Notes: a model not told the origin generated them from the letters alone. DNA of 64,000 nt from Brevibacterium linens ATCC 9172 (GCF_900169165.1 NZ_FXYY01000013.1:1-64000); one strand, 5' to 3'; counted from the first letter of the stretch, positions 43,989 through 53,588 are shown. Made by a program: numbers and translations.

Positions 43989-44921
43989 TCAACCTCGGAG
44001 TCCCTCTCCGAGGCGGCTCATCAGGCGCTCCGTCTCGACCGACAAGGTCTCGAGCGCAAAAGCCACCGTCTCACGGGCATCTGCTCCGGTCCGAGTCACG
44101 GCCGTGATGTGCCGTGACGGGGCATTGTCGCCGCTGATGGGGATCCGCCGCACCGGGTGAAGATCCTGCGACCGCGACATCCGTGAGGCCACACATACTC
44201 CGAAGCCGCCGTGGACGAGTGCGGTTCCCGTGTTCCAATCATCGGCGAAATGCCCGATGCGGGGCGCGAACCCGGCCGCCGCGCAACTGGCCATGACGAG
44301 TTGGTGGTATCCGGTGCCGGGTCTGCCCAGAATCCATGTCTCGTCGACGGTCTCGGCGATCGTGACCGATGCGCGGTCTGCCAACTGGTGGTCGAGGGGA
44401 ACCATGAGATCGAGCGGATCGTCGATGAGGAAGTGGTGACTGAACCGATCATCAACGCCTGCGGGGATGTCGGGGGCCGCGACAATGATGCCGATATCGG
44501 CATCTCCGGAGAGCAGATAGTCGAAGGATTCGCTGGGTTCGGCTTCGATCGTCTGGGTCTGCATATGCGGGAACTGCTTGTTGAGAGCCCGCATCGTCGG
44601 CGGCAGCAGCAGACTGGCGGCGGTGGAGAAACCGCACAGACCCAACGAGCCGGACACAGTTTCGGAGAACCGACCGAGATCGGCCAGCGCCAACTCCCAC
44701 TCCGCTGACATGACATCGACATGTCGCAGCAGCGCCTCGGCCGCCGGAGTGAGCCTGACATTGCGTCCATGCTGTTCGAGCAGAGTGACCGCGAGCTCCG
44801 CGGCGAGCTGCTTGACCTGATGGGACACCGTCGACGGCGAGTAGCGCAATGAGTGTGCTGCGGCCGTGACTGTGCCGTGTCGTTGGATCATGCTCAACAT
44901 GGTGAGCCGACTGTCGATCAT
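43989..44921 (-). CDS. LysR-family transcriptional regulator
   Basis: A 310-aa regulator. Its N-terminal helix-turn-helix spans MLSMIQRHGTVTAAAHSLRY and SPSTVSHQVKQLAAELAVTLL. The effector domain begins GSLGLCGFSTAASLLLPPTM. AGGA lies upstream of the ATG at 44921. It is divergent from an MFS transporter gene, and a CTATCG/CGATAG dyad lies between them, so control of the MFS and CoA-transferase genes is likely. The inducer is unknown. Confidence 0.88.
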   Translation of the reverse strand: MIDSRLTMLSMIQRHGTVTAAAHSLRYSPSTVSHQVKQLAAELAVTLLEQHGRNVRLTPAAEALLRHVDVMSAEWELALADLGRFSETVSGSLGLCGFSTAASLLLPPTMRALNKQFPHMQTQTIEAEPSESFDYLLSGDADIGIIVAAPDIPAGVDDRFSHHFLIDDPLDLMVPLDHQLADRASVTIAETVDETWILGRPGTGYHQLVMASCAAAGFAPRIGHFADDWNTGTALVHGGFGVCVASRMSRSQDLHPVRRIPISGDNAPSRHITAVTRTGADARETVAFALETLSVETERLMSRLGEGLRG

Positions 44922-44927
44922 GTGATC

Positions 44928-44961
44928 CTATCGAATGGTTACGTATAAGTTCTTACGATAG
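44928..44961. promoter_or_regulatory. Dyad in the LysR-MFS intergenic region
   Basis: CTATCG (44928-44933) and CGATAG (44956-44961) form an inverted repeat spanning 34 bp, 7 bp from the LysR start. This is a plausible autoregulatory and activating LysR site. Confidence 0.45.
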
Positions 44962-45099
44962 ACAACAATACTCGCGTGGCTCCATCATGGAACCGACAGG
45001 GCGCGACGAAGTGGTCTCCACGATCCGCAGATCCGACTTGGGGACGCACCTGCAGCTCCTGTGACCACAGATGCCGAGGCGAAGAGATGGAGGTTCCGA

Positions 45100-46449
45100 T
45101 TGGCTGAGAACGCACGTATCAGAGGGACGAGGCGACAGCTGTGGTTCGGTGCGCTGGTCCTGCTCATCCTCTCTGCGGCCGCGAATATGGCCAGCCCTCT
45201 GTATCCGCTGCTGCAAGAAGCGCACGGTATGTCGGAATCTCTGATGACGTCGCTCTACGCTACGGATGTCTTCAGCTGTCTGCCGTCTCTGCTGCTGTTC
45301 GGATCGGCGGCGGATACCTTCGGTCGCAAGCCGGTGCTGCTGGCCGCGATCGGTCTGGTCGGGTTCGGCACGGCGATCTTCGGGATCGACACGGCGGGAA
45401 TCGCCGGCCTGTTCATCGGCAGGGCACTGGTCGGCATCGGACTCGGGCTCGGCACAGGTGCCGGAATCGCTCTGATGGTCGAGGCCTCACCGGCACGAAG
45501 AGTCTGGTTGGGATCGACTCTGGCGACGGTCTCGTTCGTCCTGGGGTCGGGACTCGGCCCGATACTCGCCGGTGTCGTCTCCTCGCTGTCGACCGCGCCG
45601 CTCTTTCTGCCGTTCCTCGTCATGGTGGTCCTCATCGTCAGCGTCATGGTCCTCATCGCGATGATGCCGCTGCAGCGGCCGATCACACGCCAGCGATGGA
45701 GGCCGACGTGGCCGTCCGTGCCGGGAGCCATGCGCACAAGCTTCAACATCGCCGCACTGACCGGCTTCATCGGCTGGACGGCTCTTGGTCTCTTCCTTGC
45801 TCTGCTGCCGTCGATGGCGCAATCGATCATCCCGAAATCGGGCACCCTGACCTCCGGACTCATCGTCGGCTCGGTTCTGGTCGTCTCGGCCGCGAGCCAG
45901 CTGATAGCGCCGAAGCTCCAGCCTCGCGCGGCGCAGACCCTGGGGCTGACGCTCATGGGACTCGGAGCGGCTCTTCTGCTGTCATCGAATCTGCCGGAGA
46001 TCAGCCCTTCGGCGGTGAAGATCATCATGGTGTTCGCAGCCGTGGCCACGGGCGTCGGTCACGGGCTGAGCTACTGGGGAGCCAACCGGGAGATCGACGT
46101 GCTCACTCCGCCGAAGAACCGTGCCGGCATATCCGCGGCACTCTATCTCGCCTTCTACGCCGGCGCCGGTGCGCCGGCTGTCATCGTCGGGGTGCTGGCG
46201 CTGAGTATGCCTCTGGTCATCGGCACGATGATCTTCACCTTGGCTCTGCTGCTGGCGACGATCGTCGCGATTCCAGTGCCGAGCCTGTCTCAGACGGCGA
46301 TTCGACAGTCGAAGGCTGAGCCTGTGATCCGACGCAGCGAATCCGAGTCGGCATTCGGCTTCGTCGAGGTCGGGCGCGTCGACGACGGCCGCGGTGCGTC
46401 CGACGGCGACAGCAGGACCGACTCGGCCGCGGACTCGGCCGCCCGATAG
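45100..46449 (+). CDS. MFS transporter
   Basis: A major facilitator superfamily carrier with about 12 helices, 449 aa from the TTG at 45100. That start has GGAGG 6 nt upstream; a GTG at 45061 would add 13 residues but has no ribosome site. Family motifs are GSAADTFGRKPVLLAAIG (motif A, loop 2-3) and GRALVGIGLGLGTGAGIALMVE. The C-terminal 40 residues are hydrophilic and probably disordered. It resembles drug/metabolite exporters. It is followed 10 bp later by a CoA-transferase gene and faces a LysR gene. Cargo is unknown. Confidence 0.85.
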   Translation: MAENARIRGTRRQLWFGALVLLILSAAANMASPLYPLLQEAHGMSESLMTSLYATDVFSCLPSLLLFGSAADTFGRKPVLLAAIGLVGFGTAIFGIDTAGIAGLFIGRALVGIGLGLGTGAGIALMVEASPARRVWLGSTLATVSFVLGSGLGPILAGVVSSLSTAPLFLPFLVMVVLIVSVMVLIAMMPLQRPITRQRWRPTWPSVPGAMRTSFNIAALTGFIGWTALGLFLALLPSMAQSIIPKSGTLTSGLIVGSVLVVSAASQLIAPKLQPRAAQTLGLTLMGLGAALLLSSNLPEISPSAVKIIMVFAAVATGVGHGLSYWGANREIDVLTPPKNRAGISAALYLAFYAGAGAPAVIVGVLALSMPLVIGTMIFTLALLLATIVAIPVPSLSQTAIRQSKAEPVIRRSESESAFGFVEVGRVDDGRGASDGDSRTDSAADSAAR

Positions 46450-46452
46450 ACT
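46447..46452 (+). promoter_or_regulatory. Possible leaderless -10 of the CoA-transferase gene
   Basis: TAGACT overlaps the MFS stop codon and ends 7 nt before the ATG at 46460, which lacks a ribosome site. An internal promoter is possible. Confidence 0.4.
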
Positions 46453-46459
46453 GCCAGCC

Positions 46460-47965
46460 ATGTCGAGAATCACCTGCCCCGAGCTGAGTACCAAGACCGT
46501 CACCGCCGAGGAGGCGGCCCGCCATATCGACAATGGCCAACGTGTGGCCATGAGCGGATTCACCGGTTCGGGCTACCCGAAGGCAGTGCCGGGGGCAGTG
46601 GCCGCACGCGCTCAGGCCGCACAGGAGAAGGGCGCAGACTTCCGCGTCGAACTGTGGACGGGAGCGTCGACGGCACCGGAACTCGACGGAGTGCTGGCCG
46701 AAGCGAACGCGGTGAGCAAGCGTCTGCCGTTCCAATCCGATCCGGCGATGCGGGCCTCGATCAACTCTGGCGACACCGCTTACGTCGATACTCACCTCAG
46801 CCATGCGGCGCAGCAGGCGTGGTTCGGCTTCTACGGCAACCTCGACGTCGCCGTCGTCGAAGTCGCGGCGATCCTGCCCAACGGTCTGCTGGTGCCCGGC
46901 AGCTCCGTCGGGAACTCGAAGACGTGGCTCGACCTGGCCGATAAGGTCATCCTCGAAGTCAACGATTGGCACCCGCGTGGGTACGAAGGCTTCCACGACG
47001 TCTACTACGGAACCCGGCGCCCGCCCGAGCGGCTGCCGATCCAGCTGCTCGAGCCGATGCAGCGCATCGGTGACCCCTATCTGCGTGTCGACCCGGCGAA
47101 GGTCGTCGCCGTGGTGGAGACGAACGCGCCGGACCGGAACCTGCCGTTCAAACCCGCCGACGAGGATTCGAAGGCGATTGCGAGCCACCTCGTTGATTTC
47201 CTTCGTCATGAGATCGCAGCCGATCGACTGCCACCGGAGCTGCTGCCGCTGCAGTCAGGCGTCGGCAATGTCGCCAACGCGGTGATGGGCAATCTCGCTG
47301 ACAGCGAGTTCGAGGGACTGAGCGCCTATACGGAAGTCATCCAGGACGGAATGCTCGACCTCATCGACAGCGGAAAGCTCGCCTCGGTGTCGGCGACGGC
47401 GTTCTCACTCTCGGCCGAACGGGCGGCGGATTTCAACGACCGGATCGAGTCGTACAAGGGCCGGATCCTGCTGCGCACTCAGGAGATGTCGAACCATCCC
47501 GAAGCGATCCGCCGCCTCGGCGTCATTGCGATCAACGGGATGGTCGAAGCCGATATCTACGGCAACGTGAACTCCACGCACGTGACCGGATCGTCGATCA
47601 TCAACGGCATCGGCGGCTCCGGTGACTTCGCCCGCAACGCCTACCTCAACTTCTTCGTGTCGAGTTCGCAGGCCAAAGTGGGAGCGATCTCGGCGATCGT
47701 GCCGTTCGCCAGCCATATCGACCACACCGAACACGACACTCAGATCTTGGTCACCGAACAGGGCCTGGCCGATCTGCGCGGACTGCCGCCGGTGGCCAGG
47801 GCACGGAAGATCATCGACAACTGCGCCCACCCGGACTACCGGGACCGTCTCACCGATTACCTCGAGCGGGCGCTCGCGGCGAACCCGACCGGTCGACACA
47901 CCCCGCATATCCTCGCCGAGGCTCTGTCCTGGCACGAGAACTTCCTCACGACCGGTCATATGTGA
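46460..47965 (+). CDS. Acetyl-CoA hydrolase/succinate CoA-transferase family enzyme
   Basis: A 501-aa family I CoA-transferase (Cat1/ScpC/Ach1 type). It opens with ISCPEL-like ITCPELSTKTVTAEEAARHI, has GSSVGNSKTWLDLADKVILEVN in the N-domain, and VTGSSIINGIGGSGDFARNA plus VTEQGLADLRGLPPVARA in the C-domain. The catalytic glutamate is probably the one in VTEQGLADL. Such enzymes move CoA between acetate, succinate or propionate, recycling acyl-CoAs in acetate overflow or use. It lies 10 bp after the MFS gene and may be co-transcribed. A strong stem-loop follows the stop. Confidence 0.88.
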   Translation: MSRITCPELSTKTVTAEEAARHIDNGQRVAMSGFTGSGYPKAVPGAVAARAQAAQEKGADFRVELWTGASTAPELDGVLAEANAVSKRLPFQSDPAMRASINSGDTAYVDTHLSHAAQQAWFGFYGNLDVAVVEVAAILPNGLLVPGSSVGNSKTWLDLADKVILEVNDWHPRGYEGFHDVYYGTRRPPERLPIQLLEPMQRIGDPYLRVDPAKVVAVVETNAPDRNLPFKPADEDSKAIASHLVDFLRHEIAADRLPPELLPLQSGVGNVANAVMGNLADSEFEGLSAYTEVIQDGMLDLIDSGKLASVSATAFSLSAERAADFNDRIESYKGRILLRTQEMSNHPEAIRRLGVIAINGMVEADIYGNVNSTHVTGSSIINGIGGSGDFARNAYLNFFVSSSQAKVGAISAIVPFASHIDHTEHDTQILVTEQGLADLRGLPPVARARKIIDNCAHPDYRDRLTDYLERALAANPTGRHTPHILAEALSWHENFLTTGHM

Positions 47966-47971
47966 TCAGCT

Positions 47972-47991
47972 GCGGGGCCGTACGGCCCCGC
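47972..47991. terminator. Perfect 20-bp palindrome between convergent genes
   Basis: GCGGGGCCGTACGGCCCCGC is a perfect palindrome 7 bp past the CoA-transferase stop and 4 bp before the MatC-like stop. It can serve both convergent transcripts. No U-tract is present. Confidence 0.65.
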
Positions 47992-47995
47992 CGGT

Positions 47996-49261
47996 TCAGC
48001 TGCCGATGATGGTCGGTGCTGCCGCGACCACCCAGGCGAGTCCTGGCCCGATGAGGCACATGAGACCGGCGTAGCCGATCATCTGCCTGTAGTAGCGGTC
48101 GCGGATAGTCGTGTGAACGTTCGCCAGGAGCATGGCGCCGTTGGTGGAGAACGGACTGATGTCGACGATGGTCGCAGCGATCGCCAGAGCCGCAACGAAT
48201 CCGCCGACATCGACGTCTCCCGATTCGAGGAACGGCACCGCCAGAGCGATGACGACACCGATGATCGCCAGAGACGACGCCAGCGCAGAGATCAGGCCGG
48301 ACATGTAGAACAGCAGCAGCGCTGCCAGCAGGGGGACGCCGATCGCTGAGATTCCGGCCGACACCCATTCGACCGTTCCGGCCTCCTGCAGCACGGCGAT
48401 GTAGGTGAGCACACCGCAGATGAGGATGACGATCGACCACGAGACCTTCGACATCGCGGCTTTGCCTGCGGCGGGGTCGATGGCGGCGAGGACCACCGAG
48501 ATCGTGATGGTCACCAGGCCCACATCCCAGCTGAAGATGATCACTGAGAGCGCCATGGCGACGAGCCCGATGAGGGTCGGGATCTGAGAGCGTGTGAGCC
48601 TGATAGCGGTTCCGTCGTTGCCGACGGACTCGGTTTGGGTGAGTGCGTCGTCGGCTTCGGCGCGCAATCCGGGCCTGCGATGGAGGACGAAGTAGACGAC
48701 GACAGCGAAGGCGGCGTTGAACACGAACGGAGCGAGGAACAAGGTCAGCGGCGTCGGTGTGAGACCGTTCGTGGTCAGATAGTCATTGATGAAGATGCCG
48801 TAGACGCTGATCGGGGAGAACGCGCCGGCCAATGCTCCGTGCACGACGAGCAGACCGACCATGAACTGATTGATCCGGTGCCGGCGTGCGACTGTCAGCG
48901 CCAGCGGGGCGATGATGGCCACCGCAAAGAGCGCTCCCAGCGAGATGAGGACAGCCGTCAGTGCGAAGAAGATCCACGGCATGAGTCCGACGCGCCCGCC
49001 GACGAGCTTCACGCACCAATGGACGATCACTTCGATGGCGCCGTTGTTCTGGGCGAATCCGAAGAGGTAGGTCAGGCCGACAAGGGTGAGGAAGAGATCA
49101 ACGGGAAATCCTGCAAGGAACTCGTCGGGTGCCTGGTGGAGGACGAGGCCGCCGACCCCGGCGGCCGCGAGGAAGCCGAGGAGTCCCATATTGATGTCTC
49201 GCCAGGTTCCGATGACGAACATCAGTCCGAGGACGACGACGCAGATCAGTTCTGCACTCAT
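47996..49261 (-). CDS. MatC-like dicarboxylate carrier (SLC13/ion-transporter superfamily)
   Basis: A 421-aa membrane protein with about 12 helices. The N-terminal domain (MSAELICVVVLGLMFVIGTW through LVGLTYLFGFAQNNGAIEVI) matches the MatC N-terminal type found in malonate/dicarboxylate carriers. The C-half contains ATIVDISPFSTNGAMLLANV, typical of the superfamily's second substrate hairpin. The ATG at 49261 follows AAGGAG about 12 nt upstream; the longer frame is not supported. Malonate or another dicarboxylate is the likely cargo. Confidence 0.8.
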   Translation of the reverse strand: MSAELICVVVLGLMFVIGTWRDINMGLLGFLAAAGVGGLVLHQAPDEFLAGFPVDLFLTLVGLTYLFGFAQNNGAIEVIVHWCVKLVGGRVGLMPWIFFALTAVLISLGALFAVAIIAPLALTVARRHRINQFMVGLLVVHGALAGAFSPISVYGIFINDYLTTNGLTPTPLTLFLAPFVFNAAFAVVVYFVLHRRPGLRAEADDALTQTESVGNDGTAIRLTRSQIPTLIGLVAMALSVIIFSWDVGLVTITISVVLAAIDPAAGKAAMSKVSWSIVILICGVLTYIAVLQEAGTVEWVSAGISAIGVPLLAALLLFYMSGLISALASSLAIIGVVIALAVPFLESGDVDVGGFVAALAIAATIVDISPFSTNGAMLLANVHTTIRDRYYRQMIGYAGLMCLIGPGLAWVVAAAPTIIGS

Positions 49262-49572
49262 GGGTTCAGCTTCTCCTTCGAACGTCAGCCGCGGAATGTC
49301 CGGCGGCACACGGGCATGCGACTCAAATTCATGCATGTCACCTGGTGCGATCAGGTCCATTCGGCATATGAACTCACAGTGACGTTCAGCGGAAGAATTC
49401 ACGCGCCGATTCGCCGCTTCGTACAACTGAGGTCAGAATTCGTCCATCGCGGATAGTGCGGACGATCACAGACTCGTTAGTGTGTCATTCAGCTTCATCG
49501 GGCCGCACGCGAATCATTTGGACTCAACGCGGCATCCTCTGTTTCTCAGTCTGCGAAAGGTCGCCGTCGATC
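49262..49572. other. Divergent intergenic region, MatC-like versus SnoaL-like genes
   Basis: This 311-bp gap must hold two divergent promoters. The only structure I see is ACCTG-N7-CAGGT (49340-49356), a possible operator about 80 bp upstream of the carrier gene. No credible coding frame or hairpin terminator is evident. Confidence 0.45.
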
Positions 49573-50052
49573 ATGAACGAATCCACACCGGAGCCCAGCG
49601 CATCAGATGTGCTCACGGCCGCCTCGGCGATCGTCGATGCCTTCGCTGCCACGGACACTCAGTCGTATTTCTCCCGATTCGCCGAGGACGCCTCGTTCGT
49701 CTTCCACCCCGAAGCGCGACGCCTGAACACTCGTGCGGAATATGAAAGGGAGTGGGCTTCGTGGTTGGCCGACGGTTGGTCAGTGGCCGCCTGCGCCTCG
49801 TCGGATCAGCTCGTGCAGACTTTCCCCGGCGGAGCCGTCTTCTCCCACACCGTCGATACGACCGTGAACACCGCAGACGGGCGGGAATCGTACCGGGAAC
49901 GCGAATCGATCGTCTTCCGCCGCCTCGGTGACGGTGAACTCATCGCCATCCACGAACACCTCTCCACGGTCCCGGACCCTGCCGACGGCTCGTCGGCGCT
50001 TGGCCCCAGTGCCGACGAGAGCACACCCGACACCGAGGAGGTCCCGCAGTGA
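49573..50052 (+). CDS. SnoaL-like (DUF4440/NTF2-fold) small protein
   Basis: A 159-aa soluble protein with an NTF2-like fold pattern: helix IVDAFAATDTQSYFSRFAED, strand SFVFHPEARRL, then RESYRERESIVFRRLGDGELIAIHEHLS. Such folds bind small molecules or act as hydrolases/isomerases. Its stop overlaps the GTG start of the NCS1 permease (50049-50052), so translation is coupled and its role is probably tied to that cargo. No strong ribosome site precedes the ATG at 49573. Residues after 135 look disordered. Confidence 0.75.
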   Translation: MNESTPEPSASDVLTAASAIVDAFAATDTQSYFSRFAEDASFVFHPEARRLNTRAEYEREWASWLADGWSVAACASSDQLVQTFPGGAVFSHTVDTTVNTADGRESYRERESIVFRRLGDGELIAIHEHLSTVPDPADGSSALGPSADESTPDTEEVPQ

Positions 50053-51422
50053 GCTGGTACCGCCGTTTGGAACAGCGATTGGAATCCGGGCACGATTCCG
50101 GAGCCATCCGCGGGACCCTGAGCGGGGGACGGATGTTCATGATCTGGCTGGCCGCGAACCTCGTCGTCACGACCCTGCTGACCGGAACTTTGTTCGTTCC
50201 CGGCATCGACTTCACCACAGCGGTCATCGTCATCATTCTCGGGACGGTCATCGGCACCATCGTGCTCACGCTCATCGGCAACATCGGCACCCGTACGGGC
50301 TTGGCGACCATGGCCATCACCCGCGGTGCCTTCGGCGCCAAGGGCAGCTTCCTGCCGGTCGCCGCCAACGTCATCATCCTCATGGGCTGGAGCTGGGTGC
50401 AGGCCATGTTGGCGGGAATCAGCGTCAACTATGTGGTCGCCCAGACGACGGGGTTCTCCAATCCGATCCTCTTCTCGGTGCTCTGCCAGGCGCTCGTCGT
50501 CGGGTTGGCGATTCTCGGCCATGAAGGCATCGAGAAGGCCGAACCCTGGTTCGCTCTCCTCATCCTGCTGGTCATGGCTTATATCTTCGTCATCGCCTTC
50601 ACCGGACACTCACCGAGCGAATACGCAGGGATCGAGAGCCTGCCGGAACTCGGCTTCACTCCGGTTCTCGCACTCGATATCGTCATCTCCACAGCCATCT
50701 CCTGGACCGTGCTCTCCGGTGACCTCAACCGATTGGCCCGCACCCAGACAGCCGGAATCGTCGGATCGGGGCTGGGCTACCTGAGCTCGACCGTGCTGGC
50801 GATGCTGCTCGGTCTCACGGCGTTCAGCTTCATCCTGCTCGACGGGGGAGACCCGGCCGAGTTCGACCCGACGGCGTTGGCCGCCGAGTTCGGGTGGGCG
50901 CTGGCCATCGTCATCTTCCTGTCCGTCATGGCCACGAACACGATGGTCGTCTACGGAATGGTCAATTCCGTCGTCGGCGCGCAGAGCAAGACGAAGCTGA
51001 GATTCCTGCCGACGGCCCTCATCCTCGGCGCGATCTCGATCATCGGGTCGACGTGGCTGGCCCTGCTCGACCAGTACACCGACTTCCTGGTGATGATCGG
51101 TGCCTTCTTCGTCCCCGTCTTCGCGATCCTCATCGCCGACTACTACATCATCAAACGCGGTGCCTACTCACCCGACATCCTCAAGGACTCCGGCGGCGTC
51201 TACGCCTACACTCGCGGAGTCAACTGGGTGGCAGTCGGCGTATGGGTCCTCGGCGCTCTTGCCTCCTATGTGCTCACCTACGCCTATCCGCGCCCGATCG
51301 GAGCGACGATCCCGTCCTTCGCCGTCTCCTTCGTGCTCTATCTCGTGCTGTCCTGGGGCAGCCGAGAGAAGTTCGCGAGAACGGAACACGCGCACCTGGC
51401 CGACGGGATCCGCGGAGACTGA
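50049..51422 (+). CDS. NCS1-family purine/cytosine permease
   Basis: A 457-aa nucleobase:cation symporter-1 type carrier with about 12 helices. Family stretches are TRTGLATMAITRGAFGAKGSF (TM1-3 region), NVIILMGWSWVQAMLAGISV, SWTVLSGDLNRLARTQTAG and DYYIIKRGAYSPDIL near TM9-10. It resembles CodB-like transporters for cytosine, purines or related N-heterocycles. The GTG at 50049 overlaps the SnoaL-like stop by 4 nt. No nucleobase deaminase is nearby, so the cargo may be a different cyclic amide or imine. Confidence 0.88.
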   Translation: MSWYRRLEQRLESGHDSGAIRGTLSGGRMFMIWLAANLVVTTLLTGTLFVPGIDFTTAVIVIILGTVIGTIVLTLIGNIGTRTGLATMAITRGAFGAKGSFLPVAANVIILMGWSWVQAMLAGISVNYVVAQTTGFSNPILFSVLCQALVVGLAILGHEGIEKAEPWFALLILLVMAYIFVIAFTGHSPSEYAGIESLPELGFTPVLALDIVISTAISWTVLSGDLNRLARTQTAGIVGSGLGYLSSTVLAMLLGLTAFSFILLDGGDPAEFDPTALAAEFGWALAIVIFLSVMATNTMVVYGMVNSVVGAQSKTKLRFLPTALILGAISIIGSTWLALLDQYTDFLVMIGAFFVPVFAILIADYYIIKRGAYSPDILKDSGGVYAYTRGVNWVAVGVWVLGALASYVLTYAYPRPIGATIPSFAVSFVLYLVLSWGSREKFARTEHAHLADGIRGD

Positions 51423-51533
51423 GCGGGTGTGCCCGGTCCCGGCCTGGCCGACCACCATGTGCCGTTCCCAGGTGATGACGCAGTTCAGGCGCTATGATCG
51501 CAACGGTCGGCCGGAATCGCAGAAGGGAACCGG

Positions 51534-52850
51534 GTGTCTGTGATGGTCACAAAAGTCTTCGACAGGTTCATGCCGCCGAACCGTCGACTCAACCCCGAGG
51601 CGCTGGCTTGGGTCGCGGTGATCGTTCTGGCCATCGTCATGCTGGCCGTGGAGTCGTCGATCGCCGTGTCCGTCAACGATGTCCCCGTCGCACTGGCTTT
51701 CATCGTCACCATCGTCCATGTCGGATCCATGCTGCTGTCCATGCTGCGTCCGCTCTTCGGCACGCTCATGTCGATCGCCGCCTGCACGGTGCTGCCGCTG
51801 CTGGGGCCCCACGTGTCCGGGGTGCCGTGGCCGTGGATGGTCCCGATGATGATCACTCAGATTGTCATCATCCTCATCATCGGACTCCGGGCCCACTGGG
51901 GAGTGGCCCTGGGCGCACTGCTCGGCAGCATCGCAGGCTCGGCAGCCGCGGTGCTCATCACTCATCTGCTCGTCGCAGACACCCGCACCGATGGCGCCAT
52001 CGTCAACATCCTCATCTACTCCTGCATCGCCGGCGGCGTCTATCTCGCCGCGGTCATCATCCAACAATGGCAGCTCATCCGCTCCCAGCTGGTCCAGGAG
52101 AAGGAGAACACGGCGGAGGAGCACTCCAAACGAGTGACCATCGAGGAGAAGGCGCGCATCGCCCGGGAACTCCACGACATCGTCGCCCACAGCATGTCGA
52201 TCATCAACATCCAGGCCTCCAGCGCGCCTTTCCGTCATGCCGGTATCGACCCGGAGGTGGCCAAAGAGTTCGACGTCATCTCCACCTCGGCCCGCACCGC
52301 GCTGACGGAGATGCGCGGTCTGCTCAGTGTCCTGCGCAATGATGAGGGCAAAGGCGAACTGGCCCCGCAGCCGAAGTTCTCCGAGATCGATCCGCTCGTC
52401 GACAAAGCCCGACAGGCGGGAGTGCAGGTCAGCGTCGAACGCAGCGGCGAACCCATCGACGACCTCATGCGCGACAGCACCGGACTCGTCGGCTACCGCA
52501 TCATCCAAGAGGCCCTGAGCAATGCCGTCCGCCACGCCCGCAACTCCACCATCGCCATCCGCATCCGCGGCGGCAGTTCCGCCGTCTGGATCAGCGTCAC
52601 CAACGACCACGGCGACGGCCCCGGCGACGCCGCGAAACACGACAAACACGACCGGCAGGGACTGATCGGCATGCGCGAACGCGCCGCCTCCGTCGGCGGG
52701 GAGATCCGCACCGGAGCCACTGCCGACGGAGGCTTCGAAGTCGAAGCAGTGCTGCCGCTGGCGCCGCGCGAACCTCTCACCGACGGCAGCGAATCGACCA
52801 CCGGCACTCCGGGTACGGACACTTCGGGCACGGACAAGGAGATCCCATGA
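51534..52850 (+). CDS. Six-TM sensor histidine kinase (DesK-like context)
   Basis: A 438-aa kinase. The N-terminal half has six closely spaced helices with almost no extracellular loops (residues about 24-178), so it may sense the membrane itself. The HisKA_3 H-box is RELHDIVAHSMSIINIQ (His214), the N-box IIQEALSNAVRHA and the G-box GLIGMRERAASVGG. AGAAGGGA fixes the GTG at 51534. It overlaps the response regulator gene by 4 nt, and a fatty acid desaturase gene follows 104 bp after that. This matches B. subtilis DesK-DesR-des, in which DesK is a membrane thermosensor; the shared role is inference. Confidence 0.9.
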   Translation: MSVMVTKVFDRFMPPNRRLNPEALAWVAVIVLAIVMLAVESSIAVSVNDVPVALAFIVTIVHVGSMLLSMLRPLFGTLMSIAACTVLPLLGPHVSGVPWPWMVPMMITQIVIILIIGLRAHWGVALGALLGSIAGSAAAVLITHLLVADTRTDGAIVNILIYSCIAGGVYLAAVIIQQWQLIRSQLVQEKENTAEEHSKRVTIEEKARIARELHDIVAHSMSIINIQASSAPFRHAGIDPEVAKEFDVISTSARTALTEMRGLLSVLRNDEGKGELAPQPKFSEIDPLVDKARQAGVQVSVERSGEPIDDLMRDSTGLVGYRIIQEALSNAVRHARNSTIAIRIRGGSSAVWISVTNDHGDGPGDAAKHDKHDRQGLIGMRERAASVGGEIRTGATADGGFEVEAVLPLAPREPLTDGSESTTGTPGTDTSGTDKEIP

Positions 52851-53497
52851 TCAGGGCCGTCATCGCCGATGACCAGGCGATGGTGCGCGCCGGTTTCGCC
52901 GCACTGTTGAGCGCCCATCCGGATATCGACGTCATCGGACAGGCCGAGGACGGCGCACACTGCGTCGAGCTCGTCGCCGACCTCGCCCCCGATATCGTCC
53001 TCATGGACGTCCGGATGCCGCTGATGGACGGAATCGAAGCGACCCGCACGATCGTCGCGGCGAAGGCCGCGACCCGGATCATCATGCTCACCACCTTCGA
53101 CATCGACGATTACGTCTTCGACGCCATCCGTGCCGGGGCCAGCGGATTCCTCCTCAAAGACGCTCCACCCGGTGAACTCGCCGAGGCGGTCCGCATCGTC
53201 GCCGGAGGCGAAGCGCTGCTGGCACCGAGCGTGACCAAGCGAGTCATCGAGCACTTCGCTACCGGTGGGAAGACGGCCAACCGCACAGCGCTGCCCGAAC
53301 TCACGGACCGGGAACGCGAGATCCTTATCCAAGTCGCACGCGGAGCTTCGAACACAGAGATCGCGTCGAGCCTGCACATCGCGGTGCAGACCGTGAAGAC
53401 CCATGTCTCCCGGATCCTGTACAAACTCGATGCCCGCGACCGCGCCCAAGCAGTTATCGCCGCCTACGAATCCGGTCTCGTCATTCCCAACAGCTGA
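52847..53497 (+). CDS. NarL/LuxR-family response regulator (DesR-like context)
   Basis: A 216-aa regulator. The receiver domain has IADDQ near the N-terminus, phospho-acceptor Asp54 in VLMDVRMPLM and the Lys of FLLKDAPP. The LuxR-type DNA-binding domain is LTDREREILIQVARGASNTE through TVKTHVSRILYKL. The ATG overlaps the kinase stop (ATGA). A 24-bp palindrome lies 24 bp past its stop and about 57 bp before the desaturase start, where an activator of that gene would bind. Confidence 0.93.
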   Translation: MIRAVIADDQAMVRAGFAALLSAHPDIDVIGQAEDGAHCVELVADLAPDIVLMDVRMPLMDGIEATRTIVAAKAATRIIMLTTFDIDDYVFDAIRAGASGFLLKDAPPGELAEAVRIVAGGEALLAPSVTKRVIEHFATGGKTANRTALPELTDREREILIQVARGASNTEIASSLHIAVQTVKTHVSRILYKLDARDRAQAVIAAYESGLVIPNS

Positions 53498-53521
53498 GTC
53501 CGAGCGCTCGTCTTCGTCTCG

Positions 53522-53545
53522 CACCCCCTACCCGAGTAGGGGGTG
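53522..53545. promoter_or_regulatory. Palindrome between response regulator and desaturase genes
   Basis: CACCCCCTAC (53522-53531) and GTAGGGGGTG (53536-53545) are perfect 10-bp arms around CCGA. It could be the terminator of the two-component operon or, given the NarL-type regulator and the desaturase promoter just downstream, the regulator's binding site. A half-like AGGGGTGA recurs at 53559-53566. Confidence 0.6.
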
Positions 53546-53588
53546 AAGAACGGCTCCCAGGGGTGACGAAAAGCCACGCCCGGATCCA

